Of a stretch of DNA of 5,237 nt, positions 1 to 5,237 are shown piece after piece; position 1 is the stretch's first letter; each line of letters starts with the position of its first letter. Source of the stretch: JAFDZO01 sp038225955 (GTDB lineage: Bacteria; Bacteroidota; Ignavibacteria; Tepidaquicellales; Tepidaquicellaceae). The stretch lies in assembly GCA_038225955.1 (NCBI GenBank), contig JBBRQV010000197.1, positions 1 to 5,237 on the forward strand. The letters are read 5' to 3'. The translations under genes and the position numbers were made by a program. Below the pieces are notes generated by a model, which saw only the letters and a program-made list of their open reading frames with translations, was not told where the DNA came from and searched no databases.

Positions 1-598
1 AAGTACCTGTATTAAAATTTAAAGTCCCCCCTGTTAAATTTACAATAGGATTATAAGAACCTACTACAAGCCCGGGATTAAAATTTACTATACCTCCGGT
101 TCCGCTAATTGAACCTAAGTTAGTAAGATTCATTCCAGCTGAAAACGAAACAGTATCGCCTGCAAAATTTGAAGTTCCTGAAACATTATAAGTGGACGAT
201 GCGGCAAACTTAACCGGGGCTGCAAAAATAACTATCCCTGCTCCTGATATTGAAGATTGAATATTATGAACTGCCGTATTTGTACTTCCGAATTCCAAAG
301 TTGCTCCTGATGCCACTGTGAAAGTTCCCAAATGAGTAAATGTGCCGGAAATAACTTGCAAAGTTAGTAAACCTGAATTAACATTTAGAGCACCATTATT
401 TGTAAACGCGCCGGATATTTGAACAGTAATGTTAGAAGCGCTTTTAGTGAATGTTCCATTATTAATGCAAGGGGCAATAAAGTTTGTGGAATTTGTTGCT
501 TGAAAATTGAAAATATTATTGTTTGTAATAATTCCGGTTCCGTTTAAATTCCCTCCCAAGCAAGTTATTGTTCCATTATTTATCAAGTTCCTGTTCAT
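1..598 (-). repeat. Long internal coding repeat, copy 2 (residues 429-627, cut by window edge)
   Basis: This second copy begins at MNRNLINNG (residue 429) and continues with THLGTF (516), SGATL, HNIQSSI (N540), SSTYNVSGTS, NLTNLG and PGLVVGSY (Y610), in the same order and spacing as copy 1. The window ends about 56 residues before the copy would be complete. Differences from copy 1 are spread along the unit rather than clustered, so this is a diverged duplication and not a recent perfect one. More copies may follow to the left. Confidence 0.8.
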
Positions 599-1882
599 AT
601 TTATAACACTATAGTTCCAGGTTGATAAGCACCCTGCAAGTAGTGTCATCCCACCTGAACCTGAATATGTTCCATTTGTAGTATTGAATACTGAAGCAAC
701 TTTTACTGTGTCACTCCCCTGAACCGTTCCACCTGTTGAATTGAAATTTGCAAAAGTAAAAGTAGTATTCCCTGTATTGAGCATTGCGATTCCTGCTGAT
801 ATAGTAAAGTTAGCTCCATATGAACCGACTACAATGCCGGGAGTTAAATTTAATGTTCCCCCATTGATATTTATATTCCCAAGATTTGTGAGAGTCATAC
901 CCGTATTAAATGTTGTAGTATCACTTGAAAAAGTTGAAGTTCCTGAAATATTGTATGTGGAAGAGATTGCAAGTTTTACTTTTGCGCTAAAGATTACATT
1001 ACCTGAACCGGTAATGGATGATTGTATATTATGCAATACCGAATTTAAATTTCCTATTTGCAAAGTTGCACCGGAAGAAACTGCAAATGTCCCCGTATGA
1101 GTATATGTTCCGCTTACAGCAGCTAACGAAATTCCACCTGCAATAATATTAACGCTGCCTTTATTGGTAAATCCACCAAGGAAGCTATTTGTGGATGCTG
1201 CAATATATTTATTGAAAGTGTTATTATTATTGACGTTTATTGCAAAGGAATAATTTGCAGTTGTGCTGTCTTTAAAAACTCCGTTGTTATCTATTGTTCC
1301 GGTACCTGTGATATTTCCTCCGACTGACCAGCTAATAATTCCATTATTTGAAATACTTCTATTCATTGTACTGACCGATGTAAATGCTAAATATGCCGTT
1401 GGAGAAATATTAATATTTCCGCTACCTGTTATTGTCCCGGCACCAATACTGCTAACGGAGTTTGCTCCTAAGTAAATATTTCCAGCACCTGTAACTGTAC
1501 CAAACGAAGAAAAATCCGCAGATGATGAGTGAGTGATATTCAATGAGTCACCTGCAAGAATATTTATTGTACCTCCTAAATTAATTACCAATTGATCTAG
1601 TGTAATATTTACGTTCAGGTCCATTGAATGTCCATTCAAAATCGAAATTGTTCCGGCTGTTCCTCCTGTAGGGAAAGCACCGGCGCCAATCCATGATGTC
1701 CCATTATATTGCTGCCATAATCCGACATTGCTCCAGCTTCCTGAACCGCTTGTCCTGAAATCCCCAGATGATTGAGCAAAAGAATTATTCAGGAATAAAA
1801 GAAAAATTACAATTACTACTGTAAGAAAAACGGCTATGACTTTTTTAAAAAAGAAGTTTAAAACAGCTGTGGCTGATATCAT
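1..1882 (-). CDS. Secreted beta-strand-repeat protein, N-terminal 627 residues (C-terminus beyond left edge)
   Basis: I translated this frame codon by codon from ATG at 1882-1880 to the left edge and found no stop, giving 627 codons. No Shine-Dalgarno sequence precedes the ATG; the upstream bases are A/T-rich, as is usual in Bacteroidota relatives. Residues 1-36 look like a signal peptide: Lys13-Lys14, then a hydrophobic run (VIAVFLTVVIVIFLLFL) and a likely cleavage site at SFA|QSS. Residues ~37-115 form a module with Trp50, Trp56 and Trp64 and a DQLVINLGGTINILAGDSL stretch, a pattern familiar at the N-terminus of large secreted repeat proteins in this group. The rest is Asn/Thr/Ser/Gly-rich beta-strand repeat with very few charged residues and only three Cys. 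A ~255-residue unit is present nearly twice (residues 173-428 and 429-627+). I infer an extracellular or surface structural/adhesin-like protein, probably T9SS-exported, but its C-terminus is not visible. Function is unknown. Confidence 0.9.
   Translation of the reverse strand, partial: MISATAVLNFFFKKVIAVFLTVVIVIFLLFLNNSFAQSSGDFRTSGSGSWSNVGLWQQYNGTSWIGAGAFPTGGTAGTISILNGHSMDLNVNITLDQLVINLGGTINILAGDSLNITHSSSADFSSFGTVTGAGNIYLGANSVSSIGAGTITGSGNINISPTAYLAFTSVSTMNRSISNNGIISWSVGGNITGTGTIDNNGVFKDSTTANYSFAINVNNNNTFNKYIAASTNSFLGGFTNKGSVNIIAGGISLAAVSGTYTHTGTFAVSSGATLQIGNLNSVLHNIQSSITGSGNVIFSAKVKLAISSTYNISGTSTFSSDTTTFNTGMTLTNLGNININGGTLNLTPGIVVGSYGANFTISAGIAMLNTGNTTFTFANFNSTGGTVQGSDTVKVASVFNTTNGTYSGSGGMTLLAGCLSTWNYSVINMNRNLINNGTITCLGGNLNGTGIITNNNIFNFQATNSTNFIAPCINNGTFTKSASNITVQISGAFTNNGALNVNSGLLTLQVISGTFTHLGTFTVASGATLEFGSTNTAVHNIQSSISGAGIVIFAAPVKFAASSTYNVSGTSNFAGDTVSFSAGMNLTNLGSISGTGGIVNFNPGLVVGSYNPIVNLTGGTLNFNTGT
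599..1366 (-). repeat. Long internal coding repeat, copy 1 (residues 173-428)
   Basis: This is the first complete copy of a ~255-256-residue unit within the left-hand gene. Landmarks in order are MNR..SNNG (residue 173), THTGTF (261), SGATL, HNIQSSI (N285), SSTYNISGTS, TLTNLG and PGIVVGSY (Y355). Each recurs in copy 2 at a spacing of 255 codons (765 bases), or 256 for the MNR motif, so one codon was gained or lost between them. The similarity is also visible in the DNA: for example 15 bases at 934-948 match 169-183 exactly. Unit boundaries are arbitrary; I cut at MNR. Confidence 0.8.
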
Positions 1883-2119
1883 TATATTAAATTGTTTTTT
1901 TAGTAACGAACTGATACAAAATCACATTCTTTACCACCGAATCAAAAGATACTTTTAATAAAATGTTTTCGTATAAAAAATGAAAAGCTGCTAAAAGAAA
2001 TGAATTTCGAAACTTTTACTCAATATTTGTTGTGGAGAGGATTTTTGGAAAAATTATAAGAATTGTTTTGGATATCCTGTTTCATAATGCTATAGTTAAC
2101 GCAAACAAACTAACTTTCC

Positions 2120-2157
2120 ATAAAAGCAAAACCCTGAAACTATTGCAAGTTACAGGG
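2120..2157 (-). terminator. Terminator-like hairpin downstream of tRNA-like relic
   Basis: Bases 2132-2136 (ccctg) pair with 2153-2157 (caggg). After one A-A mismatch, 2138-2141 (aact) pair with 2148-2151 (agtt), leaving a six-base loop. On the minus strand the hairpin is followed by TTTTGCTTTTA, a broken T-run typical of weak intrinsic terminators. It lies just downstream of the tRNA-like element on that strand, as a terminator after a tRNA gene would. The other strand has only CTTTATTA after the stem, so minus is the better reading. Confidence 0.45.
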
Positions 2158-2178
2158 CTTTATTATGTGATTATTCTG

Positions 2179-2263
2179 CCTTACAAACGGGATTCGAGCC
2201 CGTGTTTTTCATTGCAAAAGAATTGAAAAAATCTTCAACAGATTGCTAAGATTTAATTGTAAA
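2179..2263 (-). other. tRNA-like relic (possible decayed tRNA or tRNA 3' end)
   Basis: On the minus strand 2203-2187 forms a T-arm-like hairpin: ACGGG, loop CTCGAAT, CCCGT. This is a 5-bp stem with a 7-base loop matching TTCGAAT except for C at the first position. The next seven bases, TTGTAAG (2186-2180), can pair with TTTACAA at 2263-2257 to make a 7-bp acceptor-like stem with one G-T pair, bounding 85 bases. The interior can fold into AAATCTT/AAGATTT and a bulged TTTCATT/AATGAAA stem around CTTTTGC. The D-arm has no conserved GG, the middle arms lack normal geometry, and CAG stands where CCA would be. In such AT-rich DNA several of these pairings could be chance. The T-arm is the strongest part. 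It is not a functional tRNA as read. Confidence 0.3.
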
Positions 2264-2300
2264 AAGAAGAATTTCCAGCTCCATTTATTCTTCCTATTTT

Positions 2301-2343
2301 TTTCAAATAAAAAACCCGTTGAAGAAAAATCTTCAACGGGTTT
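2301..2343 (-). terminator. Intrinsic terminator of the beta-helix/T9SS gene
   Basis: There is a perfect 14-bp stem, 2312-2325 pairing with 2330-2343, around a four-base loop (aaaa on the plus strand, UUUU in the transcript). Its core is CCCGTTGAAGA. On the minus strand the stem ends in TTT and runs into TTTATTTG, giving a U-rich tail. The hairpin begins 28 bases after the TAA at 2374-2372, the expected position for a rho-independent terminator of that gene. The plus strand has no T-run after the stem. Confidence 0.85.
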
Positions 2344-2371
2344 AAAATTACAGCCTAAATAGTTTTTAACA

Positions 2372-5237
2372 TTACTTCACTAATACCATCTTCATTGTCT
2401 TTATGAACGATTGATTTCCGCTCTGGGCGTTAATCGTATAGAAATATACTCCACTTGCTAAGTTTGAAGCATTAAATTGAACTGTATAATAGCTTGCAGT
2501 TTGTGCTTCATTTACAAGCTGATACATTTCTCTTCCTGTAATATCAAATATTTTAATCTGAACTTTACTATCGAACGGCAAATCATAATTAATCTTTGTT
2601 GTCGGATTAAAAGGATTCGGATAGTTCTGGCTCAAATCAAATTTAGTTGGAATACCTACTAATACTTCGTTTGATAAATCGAAGTATTTAAAGTTTCCAT
2701 TGTAATCTGATTGCTTCAACCTGTAGTTATATTTACCTGTTTGAACGTTTCTATCGTCATAAGAATAATTCTTTAACGTATTTGAATTTCCGTTTCCTGC
2801 TACATAACCAATCTTAGACCAGCTTGTGCTTTCTTTTGTTTTTCTTTCGATATCAAATCCGGCATTGCTTACTTCAGATGATGTTGACCATCTTAAATCA
2901 ACATTTCTCTTATCAACGTTTGCAGTAAATGAAGCAAGTTCAACAGGTAGAGGATTATTCTGGTCAGTTAATGTAAATACCGAGAAGGAAGTTAATCCAA
3001 AAACTGTAATTGTATTAGTAGCAGTGTTTAATTGATATTGTCCTGCTCCTACACCTGCAACTGTAAACGGAGTATATACACCGCCGCCGTTATCAGATTT
3101 TGCAACTCTTGTATCTGCTTCAGGAGTAATGTTTCCAAGCTGTGCTTCATCGTAGTTTAATGTAATATCATAAGTGTATCCTGCTCCGCCTGTTGCAGTG
3201 AATACCCAGTATCCGTTAGATACAGGATAAGCTCCTGCACCCGGAGGATTTGTTCCCGGGAAGAATGTTACCGCCATTGAAGTCGGGACTGTACCACCTG
3301 CTCCCCATGCAATTGAACCGATAGTTTTACCAAGGAAAGTATATGTAGTAGTTGTGTTATTAGCAGGTGCTCCACTTGCTGTTGCAGCAGGAGGATTAAC
3401 ACTCGGAGTAAATTCATTCGAACCAATATCTGTTGCTCCGCCTGATACTGTAATAGATCTTACACCCGATGCAGTATTGTAATCACCTGTAATCTGAGGT
3501 GTAGTTATCGGAGTACCGAATCCGTTAAGCAGCCAGGATCCTGCATAAGAAGGCACAATGTTAAGGTTACCTGCAACAGGAATTACAAATAATCCTGAAC
3601 CGGTAGTAACTGTTCCGCTGACATCTGTAACTGAACTTGCATCTCCAAGTGAATTTGTCTTCCAATTTGCAAACGTTTGTTGTGTAAATGCTCCAATTAC
3701 TCCAACATTATTTACAACTGCAGGAACGTAAGCATTATAATTTGCTGTTGATGCCGTCCAACCTGTTGCTGAAGTCACACCGATGCAATAATTATTTGCG
3801 CCGCCAGTTCTCTCGTTATAGAATAAGTTATTTCTTACTGTGTCATTAGAAGTTGAACTTCTTAAATAGCAGTAAGAAGTCTGGGCTGAGTTTGCGCATA
3901 TACCACTTAAGTAAATTGTATTGTATAATAATGTACAATTTCCCGTAGATAAATTATTTATTCCAAGAAGCTGAGGTTCCAATGTTGAGCCTGAAAGAGT
4001 AATTTGATTATTGTAAATATTCAACGTGCCAGTACTACTATTGTAGATACCACAATTTACAGGGGCGGTTGCTCCTGTTCCGGCGCCGAGTGAAGTAATA
4101 TTATATATTCTGTTTCGGGAAATATTTGCTGTAGGCGCACCACTGATATGAATAGCCGAAGTAAAATATAACGCAGCACCTGTATTGAAATTCTGCAAGT
4201 TATAAATGGTATTACCGTCTATTATTTGCCCGGCAGTTGAACTAATAACAATTATACCTTTTACAGTATAGATAGAAGTTGTTCCACCTGTATTATTTCC
4301 TTTTATGTCATGTATAATATTATTTCTGATAATATTTACACCTGTTTGAACAGTAATAGCGGAATTCCTATCACCCGCAGCACCATAGTAAGCACCATTA
4401 CTAATAGTATTATTTTCAATTTTTACTGTATCCGATGAACTTAAATTTTGAATCCAGCCATTATCGTAACCTGAACGCAATGTATCCCACGGATTTGCTC
4501 CGCCTCCAATTGTATTTCCTAAAATTGAACCAATATTTACTTTTCCGGCTGCAACATTTATAGCAAAACTTTGCGAGCCTGAACCTGTACTGGAACATCC
4601 AAAATTTGAAATAGTGTTTCCATCAATTGTAGTGGCTGTTGTTGCTCCTACAGAAACATATATTGCATTCGGGTTAACTGATGCTGAGGTTCCATAAAAG
4701 GTTCCACTTCTATCAACTGCAGAGCCGCCAATACTATTACCACTAATTTTTACATTATTGGTTGTAGTATTGTTTACATAAATAGCATAGTGCGTTGCAG
4801 TAAAGTTAACATCGTTGTAAATCTTATTATTTGAGATAGTCCAGTTGTCTCCATTTCCTGCCCCGTTGATATTTACAACTTGAGTGCATGTTGCAAGCAT
4901 CCCTGTAAATGTACAATTCGTTATAACGTTATCACTATTTCTTTGGGTTCCAGAACCTGTACCTGAGGAAGAATACCCTTGGAAAAAGCTTCCGGCATTA
5001 GTGCCGGCAGATTTTTTGAATAAGCAGTTATCAAACGCGATACTGTCGTTTCCATTTGCTCCAGTTGTGGATCCGAGAAGAACTGTTGCATAAGCAGATG
5101 AATTACTTTCAAGAATACAATTTCTCACTGAGTCCTGTCTAGAATCATTCTGGAATTGAACTACCGGTCCTGTTGACGATACCGTTGCATTATCGTTTAC
5201 CAATCTGAAATATTGACCTGTATTTGTAGCTGAGTCC
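2372..5237 (-). CDS. Right-handed beta-helix secreted protein with C-terminal T9SS sorting domain (N-terminus beyond right edge)
   Basis: The frame is open from the right edge to TAA at 2374-2372, giving 954 residues. A TTG at 5203 could be taken as a start, but the 11 codons before it are also open, so the true start lies outside the window. Residues ~1-490 carry at least 14 turns of N-N/G-x-I/L type (NCILES, NCLFKK, NNKIYN, GNTISN, RNNIIHD, RNRIYN, YNTIYL, RNNLFY), the mark of a parallel beta-helix of the NosD/pectate-lyase-like fold. Residues ~490-600 end in DIGSNEF, resembling the choice-of-anchor module (DIGAYEF-like) that closes such helices. Residues ~603-755 form a beta-rich, Thr/Gly-rich domain I cannot name. 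From PLPVELASF (~760) to ~860 is an Fn3-like linker domain (VDLRWSTSSEVSNAGFDIER) common in T9SS cargo. The last ~88 residues begin SQNYPNPFNPTT and include FDITGREM and ASGVYFYTI, the type A (FlgD-like) sorting domain. I infer export across the outer membrane and cell-surface attachment or release. No catalytic residues are recognisable; an adhesin or carbohydrate-binding role is possible but unproven. Confidence 0.93.
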   Translation of the reverse strand, partial: DSATNTGQYFRLVNDNATVSSTGPVVQFQNDSRQDSVRNCILESNSSAYATVLLGSTTGANGNDSIAFDNCLFKKSAGTNAGSFFQGYSSSGTGSGTQRNSDNVITNCTFTGMLATCTQVVNINGAGNGDNWTISNNKIYNDVNFTATHYAIYVNNTTTNNVKISGNSIGGSAVDRSGTFYGTSASVNPNAIYVSVGATTATTIDGNTISNFGCSSTGSGSQSFAINVAAGKVNIGSILGNTIGGGANPWDTLRSGYDNGWIQNLSSSDTVKIENNTISNGAYYGAAGDRNSAITVQTGVNIIRNNIIHDIKGNNTGGTTSIYTVKGIIVISSTAGQIIDGNTIYNLQNFNTGAALYFTSAIHISGAPTANISRNRIYNITSLGAGTGATAPVNCGIYNSSTGTLNIYNNQITLSGSTLEPQLLGINNLSTGNCTLLYNTIYLSGICANSAQTSYCYLRSSTSNDTVRNNLFYNERTGGANNYCIGVTSATGWTASTANYNAYVPAVVNNVGVIGAFTQQTFANWKTNSLGDASSVTDVSGTVTTGSGLFVIPVAGNLNIVPSYAGSWLLNGFGTPITTPQITGDYNTASGVRSITVSGGATDIGSNEFTPSVNPPAATASGAPANNTTTTYTFLGKTIGSIAWGAGGTVPTSMAVTFFPGTNPPGAGAYPVSNGYWVFTATGGAGYTYDITLNYDEAQLGNITPEADTRVAKSDNGGGVYTPFTVAGVGAGQYQLNTATNTITVFGLTSFSVFTLTDQNNPLPVELASFTANVDKRNVDLRWSTSSEVSNAGFDIERKTKESTSWSKIGYVAGNGNSNTLKNYSYDDRNVQTGKYNYRLKQSDYNGNFKYFDLSNEVLVGIPTKFDLSQNYPNPFNPTTKINYDLPFDSKVQIKIFDITGREMYQLVNEAQTASYYTVQFNASNLASGVYFYTINAQSGNQSFIKTMKMVLVK

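Larger units (their letters stand above)
1883..2371. other. Intergenic region between the two secreted-protein genes
   Basis: This 489-base AT-rich spacer has no credible protein gene. It holds the terminator of the right-hand gene, a tRNA-like relic and a second terminator-like hairpin, annotated separately. The promoter of the left-hand gene should lie in about 1883-2120, but I see no convincing signal. A TATAAT sits on the minus strand near 2058-2053 without a good -35 partner. A TA-(3 nt)-TTTG element near 1950 is one base too long for the Bacteroidota -7 consensus TAnnTTTG. Apart from the listed elements I see nothing definite here. Confidence 0.7.

Noticed and set aside
741..1100. Plus-strand ORF of 119 codons, and a similar 70-codon one at 1263-1475
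   Set aside because: Both lie wholly opposite the signal-peptide-bearing minus-strand frame. Their Val/Pro/Ile-rich translations are what the reverse complement of an Asn/Thr/Gly-rich gene gives.
1..1366. CRISPR array or short tandem repeats
   Set aside because: The repeats are diverged coding units about 765 bases long, not short identical repeats with unique spacers.
1883..2120. Promoter for the left-hand gene
   Set aside because: Candidate -10/-7 elements (TATAAT near 2055, TA-(3 nt)-TTTG near 1950) lack a properly spaced upstream partner, so I do not annotate one.
2187..2203. Reading the T-arm-like hairpin as part of a plus-strand tRNA
   Set aside because: On the plus strand the loop is ATTCGAG, one base out of register with TTCRANY; only the minus strand gives a near-canonical loop.
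2032..2226. Plus-strand ORF of 64 codons in the spacer
   Set aside because: It starts in AT-rich spacer, reads through the hairpin and the T-arm-like element, has no ribosome binding site, and resembles no protein I know.
2477..3035. Short plus-strand ORFs opposite the sorting-domain region
   Set aside because: They are reverse-strand shadows of the well-supported T9SS sorting and Fn3-like domains.
4884..5112. Overlapping short ORFs on both strands near the right edge
   Set aside because: Both overlap the beta-helix frame, which has clear N-N/G-x-I turns here. They lack any recognisable domain or start signal.
5201..5203. TTG as the start of the beta-helix protein
   Set aside because: Eleven further in-frame codons upstream are open to the window edge, and there is no signal peptide after the TTG although a sorting domain requires one. 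It is an internal Leu codon.

Overview
The window is an AT-rich bacterial segment carrying two large, uncharged, Asn/Thr/Ser/Gly-rich secreted proteins. Both are encoded on the minus strand and both are cut by a window edge. The C-terminus of the right-hand protein has the QNYPNPFNP motif followed by a type IX secretion (T9SS) sorting domain. That combination, with no visible Shine-Dalgarno site before the one start codon in view, points to the Bacteroidota/Chlorobiota/Ignavibacteria group, with Ignavibacteria or a close relative the best guess. This is inference from protein style, since no phylogenetic marker is present.

Layout, read along the minus strand from right to left. (1) 5237-2372 is the C-terminal 954 residues of a right-handed beta-helix protein with a T9SS sorting tail; its start lies beyond the right edge. 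(2) An intrinsic terminator (2343-2312, with a T-rich tail) ends that transcript 28 bases after the stop codon. (3) A 489-base intergenic region holds a tRNA-like relic (T-arm-like hairpin plus a possible acceptor stem) followed by a second terminator-like hairpin. (4) From 1882 to the left edge runs an uninterrupted reading frame of at least 627 codons. It starts with a signal peptide and a Trp-containing N-terminal module, followed by long beta-strand repeats of about 255 residues. It has no stop in the window, so a caller that needs both start and stop would miss it.

The two genes share strand and protein style but are separated by a strong terminator and a long spacer, so they are probably independent transcription units. 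Both products are expected outside the cell or on its surface, as adhesin-like or matrix-like proteins; the sequence gives no enzymatic function. I found no defence system, CRISPR array, transposase, integrase or confident RNA gene. The points most worth checking are the gene open at the left edge, its ~765-base internal duplication, and the tRNA-like relic between the genes.
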